From positions 1 to 12,139 of the forward strand of contig JASHVI010000262.1 in assembly GCA_030039525.1 (NCBI GenBank): DNA of 12,139 bases. Direction: 5' to 3'. Below, one piece after another: positions 5,823 through 12,139 of the stretch (positions are counted from its first letter, which is position 1; each line of letters opens with the position of its first letter). The notes beneath the pieces are model-generated. The model was given only the letters and a program-made list of their open reading frames with translations, searched no databases and had not been told where the DNA came from. A program made the translations under genes and the position numbers. The DNA is from Thermoplasmata archaeon (GTDB lineage Archaea > Thermoplasmatota > Thermoplasmata > Lutacidiplasmatales > UBA184).

Positions 5823-6200
5823 GGGTGGTCTCCGCCGGAACCGAGCGGGAACGAGTGCGTCTTCTGCCCGATCGGCGATCACCGCGCCCCGGCCTCGATC
5901 GTCGCGGAGCATCTCGTCGCCATCGCCGTCCTGACCCTCGGCCCGCTCCGCCCCGGCCACTCGCTGGTCGTTCCGCAGCGGCCGGTGGTCGAGCGGGTCG
6001 ACACCGAGCCCGACGAGCTCGGCGCGCTGGCCCGATGGGGGGGATTCGTCCCGCGACCGGTCCGGATCCGAAGGGGCTCCCTAGGAGAGACCCGGTTCCT
6101 CGCGAGTGGCGGGGTCGGCGCGCCGTCGGTTCCCCGCCTCCACCTCCACGACGTCCCGAGGGGCCTGCGCGACGGGATGGACCGGACGCGGTGGTGGGCG
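5823..6200 (+). pseudogene. Decayed HIT-family hydrolase gene
   Basis: One frame gives a recognisable HIT-family protein: ECVFCPIGDHRAPASIVAEH (the usual CxFC N-terminus) from 5853, LRPGHSLVVPQRPV, then SVPRLHLHDVPR (6126-6161) and DGMDRTRWW. The spacing from CxxC to the HIT motif, about 95 residues, is normal. Decay signs: no in-frame ATG/GTG/TTG sits at a sensible place before 5853, while an ATG at 5821 is one frame off, implying an indel; the first His of the HxHxH motif is Arg (CGC); and the frame runs on about 100 low-complexity codons to 6509, into the next gene. The middle His, catalytic in the family, remains. A divergent functional protein with an unusual start is less likely. Bases 6201-6438 hold nothing I can recognise. 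Confidence 0.62.
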
Positions 6201-6438
6201 GTCGGATTCGGACGGCGAGCGTTCAGAACTCGAAGCCGTCGCCCGACCGCTGCGCTCGTCGGGCGATTGAGCCTGCGTGCGGGACGAATCTCCGCCGCCC
6301 CTCGGGGGGAGGACGCCGGTACGGGGCCCGGGACGCCGAGCGCGCCGAGGGGGCCGGCCCGGGGGCCGGCGAGCGCGTTGCCCCGACGCCCGTCGCACGC
6401 GGACCGCAAGGGTGGGGCCGGTCCCCTCGGACGACGGC

Positions 6439-7179
6439 TCACGACGGGAGGTGGTCGGGGCGAGCCCTGGCGTCGAGCTTTCGACCGACCACGAGACCGC
6501 GCGCCGTAGTCAGACCCCTGGTGACCAGCCGGGCCTTGAGTCCGGCCCGGCCCATCAGGTCCACCAGCCGCCGACGCGGCACGAGCAGTCCGACGTCGGT
6601 CTCGCCCCAGTGTCGGATGCCCCGTCCCCGATCCCCCACCAGGTACTCGTAGCGCACCAGCGAGCGGTTCCCTCGGCGGCGCGAGTAGGCCAGGCGAACG
6701 ATCACCCGACCCTCCGTCGCCTGGGTCACGAGGTGCAGATGCCCCGATCGGTACTCCGCCGGGTCGATCCAGGGCTCGACAAGCGCGACCCCGCCGGGGT
6801 TCAGGTGCCGCGCGAAGTTCGCGAAGGTCCGGGCGACCTCGGCTTCGCTCGTGAGGTGTCCGATGGCCGAGAAAAGGCAGGTCACGACGTCGAACGAACG
6901 GTCCAGCCGGAACGACCGCATGTCGCCGAGCGCGAGCGGAACCCCGGGCAACCTCCGACGGGCGAGGCGCAGCATCTCCGGGCTCGCGTCGACCCCGGCA
7001 ACTTCGAAGCGTCGCCGGAGGAACGCGAGGTGACGGCCCGTGCCGCACGCGACGTCGAGCCAGCTACGGGGTCGCGCGGGCCCGAACCGGCGGACCAGGT
7101 CCTCCAGTCGGCCGGCCTCCGCGCGGTAGTCCTTGGTCGAGTAGATCTCGTCGTAGACCGGGGCGAGCTCGTGGAACAT
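6439..7179 (-). CDS. Class I SAM-dependent methyltransferase resembling sugar N-methyltransferases
   Basis: A 246-residue small-molecule methyltransferase. It opens MFHELAPVYDEIYSTKDYRAEA, typical of the DesVI/TylM1-like group, then has motif I LDVACGTGRH (41-50), VDAS with Asp64, LALGDMRSF (83-90) and FDVVTCLFSAIGHL (96-109). The group includes amino-sugar N,N-dimethyltransferases, but no sugar pathway is visible here, so substrate is open. The ATG at 7179 is chosen because the family N-terminus begins there and ACCGAGGGGCC gives a strong Shine-Dalgarno element. A GTG at 7272 would add 31 Arg/Pro/Ser-rich residues; it coincides with the start expected from the TATA-like box at 7293-7302, so that longer form cannot be excluded. 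It stands alone, after the decayed HIT gene. Confidence 0.88.
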   Translation of the reverse strand: MFHELAPVYDEIYSTKDYRAEAGRLEDLVRRFGPARPRSWLDVACGTGRHLAFLRRRFEVAGVDASPEMLRLARRRLPGVPLALGDMRSFRLDRSFDVVTCLFSAIGHLTSEAEVARTFANFARHLNPGGVALVEPWIDPAEYRSGHLHLVTQATEGRVIVRLAYSRRRGNRSLVRYEYLVGDRGRGIRHWGETDVGLLVPRRRLVDLMGRAGLKARLVTRGLTTARGLVVGRKLDARARPDHLPS

Positions 7180-7292
7180 GAGCGGCCCCTCGGTAGGTCG
7201 CGGGCCCCTCGCGGTCCGATCCCGCGAGGATGCGGGGGAGGCAGCTCGCGGCATGCGCCGGATGGAGGACACGCGGAGGCCAGCGTCTCTCG

Positions 7293-7302
7293 AGATTTAT
7301 GC
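7293..7302 (-). promoter_or_regulatory. Putative TATA box for the 6439-7179 methyltransferase
   Basis: On the minus strand this reads GCATAAATCT, the clearest A/T-rich element in a GC-rich gap of 268 bases. The predicted transcript start about 25 bases downstream falls near 7272, leaving a leader of about 93 bases to the preferred ATG, or none if translation begins at GTG 7272. Confidence 0.55.
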
Positions 7303-7447
7303 GGACCGTCCCGCCGCCCGCGTGCCGACGTGGGCCGATCGCCGCGCTGGGACGGATGCTGCCGGCCCGCCGCTCCCTCACCGAGGCAGTCGTGCGCGCA
7401 CCCGGACCCGGGCCCTCTCCGAAGCTCCCGAAGGTCCGCCCGAGGGC

Positions 7448-9223
7448 CTATCGAACCCGCGGTCTGGACGGGCGTAGCCCGAGGGCAGGTGCCGCCAAGG
7501 TGGTCGGGGGGGCGGCGCCGGCCCCGCCGTCTCGCGGGCTCTCTCGTCCGTTCGTGGAGTTCGGCTCGAGGATCGACCCACCCGGCCGAACGCTCCGGGG
7601 GGAGTGGCTTGTCCCGGAACCCGGCACTCCGTCGGTCGCCGCCCCGCGCAGGAGGAGCTTCACCCCCTCGGGAGGCAGCCGGATGGTCGCCGGGGCCGTC
7701 CCGGAGACGAAGTAGTGACTGTGCACGCCGCGCACCGGCGAGTCGGACAGGACCGCCCCCGCCCCGCCGCCGAACCACCCCGACAGCGAGAGGTTCAACG
7801 CGGTGGTGGTGTTCGTGTTCACCAGCAGCAGACCGGCGCCGCTCGCGTTGTCGTTCTCCTGCACCGCGTAGACCCCCGGAAGCGACGTGACGACCGTGGC
7901 CACGTGGGTCCCGCCCATCGGCAGGTAGTGGAGGATCCTGGCGTAGAGCGCGTAGGTCGGGTCCGTCGCGCCGGTGTATTGATCGACGAGATCGTACGGC
8001 TGGCCGCCCCAGAACGCGAAGTACGTGAAGACCGACGCGTTCGCCGTCAGGAGCTGCGCCGCCACCGCCGCGGTCATCGGCACCTCCGGATAGCCGGAGA
8101 CGAAGGGGGCGAGACGGTCCCCGGTCTGGCCGAACCCCCCGCTGAACTCGCCGACCATCACGGGCTTCGCGCAGGTGCACGCGAGGTCGTACGCCGCGCG
8201 GTCGATCGAGAGATAGTAGTTCGTCCGGGTCACGTTGAACTTCGAGAGGAACTGGGCGACCGTCGGATGGGCCGAACCGTACCGACCGGGGTACGAGTGG
8301 AACGCGACCGCCCCGACCTCGTCGTTCGCGTCGAGGGCGATGTCCTTCAGGAACCCGAGCGTCGGAGCCTCCTGCGCGTCCTGGTCCCCGATGATCCGCG
8401 CGTGCGGGTCGACCGAGAGCATCGCCTTGCTGAGCCGCTCGACCTCGAGCCCGTACTCGGCGGCATCCGGGGTCGAGTGGTCCGTCGGACGCCAGCTCGT
8501 GAAGGGGATCCCCCAGTGCGTCCAGCTCTCCGGTTCGTTGCCGATCGACCAGAACGTGGGCGTGTACCCGACCGTCTGTTCGACGTACCGGACCGTGTCC
8601 GCCGCGAGCCCCGGGTTGTCCGGTTCTCCCGGGACCCCGAGGACCGAGAGGCAGTGGATCCAGCCGCAGAGGATCTTGAACTCGGTATAGTTCACGTCCT
8701 CCCGGCCGCAGACGCCGGAGTCGGAGTACGTGCAGCCGTTCGAGGCGTTCGTCGCGTCGATCTCGCCGCCGTACCGCAGGAGGACGAACGGCGTCTGATT
8801 CAGCTCGGCCGCGAGGGTCGAGTTCGCGAGCCTCGTTCCCGTGAGAACGACGGACCAGAACCCGTCATACGGGTGCGCGACGAGCGGTCCGATCTGCAGG
8901 GTGCCGGAGAGCGTCGAGACGGGGGCCGAGGAGCTGGCGGTGGCCGACGGCGTCGCGGGAGCTCCCGCGCCGGGGTTCGGAAGGAGCGCGACGGTGACCA
9001 CCAGGAGCAGCGCGACCGTCCAGCGTACTCCTCGAGGGGCCCGGGGCGGGGCCCCGAGTCGCCGGCGCGCCGGCCCGCGGTCTCGGGCCGGCCCGATCCG
9101 CCGGGAGGCGCACGAGCGAGCTCGATCGACCGGCGCGTCCGCGACGGAGAGCGCTCCCGCCGACACGACTGGGGCGAGGGCGCGTTCGGCAGAGTCCGGC
9201 CGGTCCGAAGCGATGCGGTGCAA
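7448..9223 (-). CDS. Secreted glycoside hydrolase-like protein (clan GH-A type TIM barrel)
   Basis: A 591-residue exported protein. A hydrophobic stretch at about 68-82 (WTVALLLVVTVALLP) followed by GAGAPATPSATASSS looks like a signal peptide with a cleavable end. Clan GH-A features follow: SIGNEPESW (Glu230, acid/base), FHSYPG (308-313), VMVGEFSGG (Glu359, nucleophile) and YFAFWGG (401-407), then a beta-sandwich-like C-terminal part (about 440-526). Many NxT/NxS sites suit an archaeal surface protein. Family and substrate cannot be fixed by eye; GH5, GH39 or GH79 relatives are possible. The start is uncertain: TTG at 9223 or GTG at 9166; either leaves an Arg-rich N-terminus ahead of the signal. 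The last 60 or so residues are low-complexity. A TATA-like box lies at 9281-9290. Confidence 0.8.
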   Translation of the reverse strand: MHRIASDRPDSAERALAPVVSAGALSVADAPVDRARSCASRRIGPARDRGPARRRLGAPPRAPRGVRWTVALLLVVTVALLPNPGAGAPATPSATASSSAPVSTLSGTLQIGPLVAHPYDGFWSVVLTGTRLANSTLAAELNQTPFVLLRYGGEIDATNASNGCTYSDSGVCGREDVNYTEFKILCGWIHCLSVLGVPGEPDNPGLAADTVRYVEQTVGYTPTFWSIGNEPESWTHWGIPFTSWRPTDHSTPDAAEYGLEVERLSKAMLSVDPHARIIGDQDAQEAPTLGFLKDIALDANDEVGAVAFHSYPGRYGSAHPTVAQFLSKFNVTRTNYYLSIDRAAYDLACTCAKPVMVGEFSGGFGQTGDRLAPFVSGYPEVPMTAAVAAQLLTANASVFTYFAFWGGQPYDLVDQYTGATDPTYALYARILHYLPMGGTHVATVVTSLPGVYAVQENDNASGAGLLLVNTNTTTALNLSLSGWFGGGAGAVLSDSPVRGVHSHYFVSGTAPATIRLPPEGVKLLLRGAATDGVPGSGTSHSPRSVRPGGSILEPNSTNGRESPRDGGAGAAPPTTLAAPALGLRPSRPRVR

Positions 9224-9280
9224 CGGGAGTCGGTAAGTGAACGCCCGAGCGGGCGACGCCGATGGCTTGGTCGCTCATGT

Positions 9281-9290
9281 TGTATAACCC
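9281..9290 (-). promoter_or_regulatory. Putative TATA box for the secreted hydrolase
   Basis: On the minus strand this reads GGGTTATACA. It lies about 60 bases before the TTG at 9223; the expected transcript start is near 9260. An ATG at 9278 follows immediately but is in another frame and gives no recognisable protein. Confidence 0.5.
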
Positions 9291-9387
9291 TGTCGGCGAA
9301 ACCGTCGGGCCCCGCGGCGCACTCGGGCCCGGCGGACCGGGCGGATGCGGATCCCCGAGCGGAACGCCCGGGACGACGAGCCAGGGC

Positions 9388-9540
9388 TCAGATGAACAAC
9401 GCCACGAGGATCAGCACACCGATGATGTTGACGACGACCAGGATCTTCACGAAGTAGAGCAGGTTCGACGTGTTCTGCTCGATCCTCTGCAGCGTGCCGG
9501 CGACGTCGGGACTCGCGGAGAGCGGGGAGAGCGCGCTCAT
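9388..9540 (-). CDS. Small single-span membrane protein (50 residues)
   Basis: The reading frame starts MSALSPLSASPDVAGTLQRI, continues EQNTSNLLYF, and ends in a hydrophobic helix (about 27-50, rich in Val, Ile and Leu) with the stop right after the membrane segment. The soluble part is about 26 residues with a short amphipathic piece (GTLQRIEQNTSNLL). A TATA-like CTTCAAAC at 9563-9570 places the transcript start close to the ATG, as for leaderless archaeal mRNAs. The gene is divergent from the DHA2 exporter. No family recognised; the helix-then-tail-anchor layout suggests a small regulator or membrane adaptor, but that is a guess. Confidence 0.65.
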   Translation of the reverse strand: MSALSPLSASPDVAGTLQRIEQNTSNLLYFVKILVVVNIIGVLILVALFI

Positions 9541-9562
9541 GACCCCGAAGCGTCGCGCGGAG

Positions 9563-9570
9563 GTTTGAAG
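9563..9570 (-). promoter_or_regulatory. Putative TATA box for the 50-residue membrane protein
   Basis: Minus strand CTTCAAAC, centred about 26 bases before the ATG at 9540. The spacing predicts a leaderless mRNA and supports this short gene being real. Confidence 0.45.
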
Positions 9571-9664
9571 TCTCGCGTGCCGGAGGGTACGATACGCCGG
9601 AGCGCGCTACGACATCGCACCGATCGGGGCCCCGGTCGTCCGGCCCCGTGCCGCATCGGCGCCA

Positions 9665-9674
9665 AGTTGAAAGC
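9665..9674 (+). promoter_or_regulatory. Putative TATA box for the DHA2 exporter
   Basis: AGTTGAAAGC is the A/T-richest element upstream of the exporter on this strand. The predicted transcript start is near 9695, which leaves a leader holding GGAG at 9709-9712, nine bases before the GTG start. Confidence 0.4.
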
Positions 9675-9721
9675 GCCCCGCGACCTCGTCACACCGCGCG
9701 CGCGCATCGGAGCCGCCCTCT

Positions 9722-11509
9722 GTGGTCGCCTACAAGTGGATCGTCCTCACGAACACCACCCTCGGGGCGCTGCTCGCCTCGATCGACGGGACGATCGTCC
9801 TGATCTCGCTCCCGGTGATCTTCAAGGGGATCGGGGTCGACCCGTTCCTCCCGTCGAGCTTCCCGATCCTGCTCTGGCTCCTGCTCGGCTACGGGGTCGT
9901 GACGGCGACCCTGCTCGTCACCGTCGGCCGTCTCTCCGACATGTGGGGTCGGGTCCGGATGTACAATCTCGGCTTCGCGATCTTCTCGGGCGGCTCGATC
10001 CTCCTGTTCGTCGAGCCGTACGGCGGCGCGACCGGCGCCTGGGCCCTCGTGGGGTTCCGGCTCATCCAGGCCGTCGGCGCCTCGTTCCTGACGGCCAACT
10101 CCGCCGCGCTACTGACCGACGCCTTCCCGGCGGCGGAGCGCGGCAAGGCGATGGGGATCAACCAGATCGCCTTCATCGGCGGCGCGCTGGTCGGCCTCGT
10201 CGCCGGGGGGATCCTCGCGTCGATCCCGAACCTCCCGATCGGCCCCTTCGTCCTCCCGACGTGGCGCCTCATCTTCCTCGTCAGCGTCCCCGTCGGCGTC
10301 GTCGGCACGATCTGGGCCTACGCCCGCCTTCGGGAGATCTCCGTCCGCAGCGCCCACCAGAGGATCGACTACCTCGGGAACCTCACCTTCGCCGCCGGTC
10401 TCACGACGCTCCTGGTCTCGGTGACCTACGGGTTGCTGCCGTACGGCGGGGCCCCGACGGGCTGGGGGAGCCCCTGGGTCGACGGGGGCGTCCTCGCGGG
10501 CTTCGCCCTCCTTGCCCTGTTCTTCCTCATCGAGTCCCGGGTGCCGGACCCGATGTTCCGCCTGGGCCTCTTCAAGAACCGCGCCTTCGCCGCCGGGAAC
10601 CTCTCCTCGTTCCTCGGCTCGATCGCGCGGGGCGGGATGATGCTCCTGCTCGTCGTCTGGTTCCAGGGGATCTGGCTCCCCCTGCACGGCTACTCCTTCG
10701 CCGAGACCCCGCTCTGGGCCGGGGTCCTCATGATGCCGATGATCGCCGGTTTCCTCACCGCCGGCCCCGTGAGCGGCTGGCTCTCCGACCGGCACGGGCC
10801 GAGGCTTCTCGCGACGACCGGGCTCGCGATCGCCTCGCTCACGTTCTTCCTGCTCGCCCTGCTGCCGCTCGACTTCCAGTACTGGCAGATGGGGATCCTG
10901 CTCTACGTCCAGGGCTGCGGGATGGGGATGTTCGCGGCCCCGAACGCCGCCTCGGTGATGAACTCGGTCCCGCCGCAGAACCGGGGCGTCGCCTCGGGGA
11001 TGCTGGCGACCCTGCAGAACACCGGCCAGCAGCTCTCCATGGCGCTCTTCTTCACGATTGTGATCCTCGGGCTCGCGAGCGGCCTCGGTGGTTCCGTGAG
11101 CCACTCGCTCTCCGCGGCGTCGATCGGCCCCCCCGACTCTGGCATCCTCACCACGCTCGTCGCCTCCAACCCCACGGGGGCGCTCTTCGGGGCCTTCCTC
11201 GGCGAGAACCCGATGCAGTCGCTCCTGCTCGGAGCGGCCCACGTCCCGGGATGGGTCCCGCTGCCGGCCTCCGCCTCCGCGACGCTCCTCGCGCCGCACT
11301 TCTTCGCGAACGCCATCTCCTCGGCCTTCCACAGCGCGCTGGCCGACGCCTTCCTCTTCGCCGGCAGCGTGACCGCCCTCGGCGCTGTGGTCTCGGCGGC
11401 CCGCGGCGAGCGGTTCATCTACGACGCGCCCGCCCCCGCCCCGGCGCGTCCGCCCGAGACGACGCCCGGTGGGCCGGCCCTCGAGGTCGGACCGACCAGC
11501 CGCCGCTGA
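9722..11509 (+). CDS. MFS multidrug exporter, DHA2 (EmrB/QacA, 14-TM) family
   Basis: A 595-residue proton-coupled drug or metabolite exporter of the plasma membrane. It opens with YKWIVLTNTTLGALLASIDG (TM1 with Asp22, typical of archaeal DHA2 proteins), has MFS motif A GRLSDMWGRVR (69-79), a motif-B-like GFRLIQAVGAS (111-121), a motif-C-like GGALVGLVAGGIL (153-165) and WRLIFLVSVPVGVV (181-194), the conserved post-TM6 feature of the family. Hydrophobic segments continue to about residue 570, consistent with 14 spans. There is a long, poorly hydrophobic insert at about 455-540, near the last TM pair. The GTG start fits the Shine-Dalgarno GGAG and the normal family N-terminus. Nothing nearby tells which compound is exported. 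The gene ends nine bases from the stop of the convergent DUF35 gene. Confidence 0.93.
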   Translation: MVAYKWIVLTNTTLGALLASIDGTIVLISLPVIFKGIGVDPFLPSSFPILLWLLLGYGVVTATLLVTVGRLSDMWGRVRMYNLGFAIFSGGSILLFVEPYGGATGAWALVGFRLIQAVGASFLTANSAALLTDAFPAAERGKAMGINQIAFIGGALVGLVAGGILASIPNLPIGPFVLPTWRLIFLVSVPVGVVGTIWAYARLREISVRSAHQRIDYLGNLTFAAGLTTLLVSVTYGLLPYGGAPTGWGSPWVDGGVLAGFALLALFFLIESRVPDPMFRLGLFKNRAFAAGNLSSFLGSIARGGMMLLLVVWFQGIWLPLHGYSFAETPLWAGVLMMPMIAGFLTAGPVSGWLSDRHGPRLLATTGLAIASLTFFLLALLPLDFQYWQMGILLYVQGCGMGMFAAPNAASVMNSVPPQNRGVASGMLATLQNTGQQLSMALFFTIVILGLASGLGGSVSHSLSAASIGPPDSGILTTLVASNPTGALFGAFLGENPMQSLLLGAAHVPGWVPLPASASATLLAPHFFANAISSAFHSALADAFLFAGSVTALGAVVSAARGERFIYDAPAPAPARPPETTPGGPALEVGPTSRR

Positions 11510-11518
11510 TCCGAGCGG

Positions 11519-12010
11519 CTACGACGAGGCCCGGAACCGGTAGAACACCCGCCCGTCCGGGAGGTCGAACGGCTCCACCGTGACGGGCTGATCGATCGCG
11601 AGGCGCTCCCAGGGGGCTCCGACGATCCGGCCGAAGAGCCGGAGCGGCGCCCCGTCGAGATCGACGAGGCCCACGGCGAACGGCACGTCGGCCTCCATCC
11701 CGAGCGGCGCCCCCGCGAGCACCGCGCTGAAGGCGTAGATCCTCCCCGACCTCGGAAGGTCGATCCACTCGAGCGCCGTCGCGTGGCACTTCGGGCAGAC
11801 GGTCCGAGGGGGCCAGGCGAGCGAGCCGTCCTTGAGGCAGCGCGTGGTGAGGAGGCGCCCCTCCCGGAGTCCTTCGAAGAACCGGGCGAGGCGGGTCTCG
11901 TTCGCCTCCTCGAGCGGGAAGAAGTCGAGCAGGAACGGGGGTCGCTCGGGCGGCGGGGTCCCTCCCTCCTCGGAGGAGCGCTCCCCGGGCCGGACGGCGG
12001 CGCCGCTCAC
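11519..12010 (-). CDS. DUF35 zinc-ribbon/OB-fold protein, thiolase partner
   Basis: A 163-residue protein of the DUF35 family, which forms complexes with thiolases (in archaea often acetoacetyl-CoA thiolase with HMG-CoA synthase) and binds acyl-CoA. The N-terminal rubredoxin-like ribbon is at about 52-76 (TTRCLKDGSLAWPPRTVCPKC) and the OB-fold at about 85-160 (SGRIYAFSAVLAG, PFAVGLVDLDG, GRVFYRF). Only three of the four ribbon cysteines are present: Cys58, Cys72 and Cys75, with Asp61 where the second is expected. The first 30 residues are a Pro/Glu-rich extension. The GTG start overlaps the thiolase stop as GTGA, so the two are translationally coupled. No HMG-CoA synthase is in view. Confidence 0.9.
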   Translation of the reverse strand: MSGAAVRPGERSSEEGGTPPPERPPFLLDFFPLEEANETRLARFFEGLREGRLLTTRCLKDGSLAWPPRTVCPKCHATALEWIDLPRSGRIYAFSAVLAGAPLGMEADVPFAVGLVDLDGAPLRLFGRIVGAPWERLAIDQPVTVEPFDLPDGRVFYRFRASS

Positions 12011-12139
12011 GACGCCTCGGCCCCGTAGACCATCACGGAGTGGACGTTGGCGCTGCCGGAGAGGTTGTGGACGAGGGCCCAGTTCGGATCCGGGGCTCGC
12101 CGTTCCTTCGGGACCCGGCCGGCGAACTGCTCGAAGACC
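12007..12139 (-). CDS. Thiolase C-terminal end (gene begins outside window)
   Basis: The last 43 residues are visible, ending LVHNLSGSANVHSVMVYGAEAS. The HNLSGSANVH stretch resembles the C-terminal region of archaeal and SCP-x-type thiolases, where the usual motif is HNxGGxGxxxxVH. The family call depends mainly on this and on the coupled DUF35 gene downstream. It would act in acyl-CoA condensation or cleavage. Whether it is the mevalonate-pathway acetoacetyl-CoA thiolase cannot be told from this fragment. Confidence 0.72.
   Translation of the reverse strand, partial: VFEQFAGRVPKERRAPDPNWALVHNLSGSANVHSVMVYGAEAS

Noticed and set aside
6277..7890. 537-residue plus-strand open frame across the methyltransferase and hydrolase genes
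   Set aside because: Spans two real genes of the opposite strand and the gap between them; low-complexity composition typical of GC-rich shadows.
9040..9105. Dense GC palindromes, including GCCGGCGCGCCGGC
   Set aside because: They lie in the Arg-rich N-terminal codons of the secreted hydrolase and are expected in DNA this GC-rich; no regulatory placement.
9262..11583. 773-residue open frame on the plus strand overlapping the exporter
   Set aside because: Out-of-frame shadow of the DHA2 gene; Arg/Pro-rich, no hydrophobic segments, no motif. The other frame gives an unmistakable transporter.
1..12139. CRISPR array, insertion sequence or rRNA
   Set aside because: No regularly spaced repeats, transposase motifs or rRNA-like stretches were seen on either strand.

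Overview
The window is GC-rich DNA from an archaeon. The archaea-specific pair gatE/gatD (tRNA-dependent glutaminyl-tRNA amidotransferase) sits at the left. An intron-containing tRNA gene has a bulge-helix-bulge splice motif, A/T-rich TATA-like boxes lie about 25 bases before likely transcript starts, and starts are often GTG or TTG. A thiolase/DUF35 pair and a DHA2 exporter fit this. A high-GC member of Thermoplasmatota is my best guess, but it is inference; the sequence carries no rRNA or other phylogenetic anchor.

Left part (1-2070): gatD and then gatE are transcribed leftwards with a GTGA stop/start overlap; gatE runs off the window. Divergently, tRNA-Arg(GCG) reads rightwards at 2071-2176, with a 31-base intron in its D-loop.

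Island (2159-5128): the last 18 bases of the tRNA gene plus one flanking base (19 bases, from C56 of the T-loop) recur exactly at 5101-5119. This is the classic footprint of integration into a tRNA gene. The 2.9-kb segment holds, all leftwards, a class I methyltransferase of unknown substrate and a type IV toxin-antitoxin pair (AbiEi regulator/antitoxin, then AbiEii nucleotidyltransferase toxin). No integrase is visible, so the island is either a remnant or was mobilised by an integrase elsewhere.

Right of the island (5129-6438): a VapB (AbrB-type)/VapC (PIN) toxin-antitoxin operon starts about 60 bases beyond the repeat. Its promoter has two CTAG-centred inverted repeats 32 bases apart on either side of the TATA-like box. 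Next comes a decayed HIT-family gene with no in-frame start, a changed first HIT-motif histidine and no stop at the domain end.

Right part (6439-12139): a second SAM methyltransferase, resembling sugar N-methyltransferases, and a large secreted clan GH-A-like glycoside hydrolase both read leftwards. A 50-residue single-span membrane protein is divergent from a 14-TM-type DHA2 exporter. The exporter converges on a DUF35 zinc-ribbon/OB-fold gene, whose upstream partner is the end of a thiolase gene, again with a GTGA overlap.

The most interesting area is 2071-5190: an intron-bearing tRNA gene used as an integration site by a minimal island carrying AbiE and a methyltransferase, with a second, unrelated toxin-antitoxin system at its outer edge.
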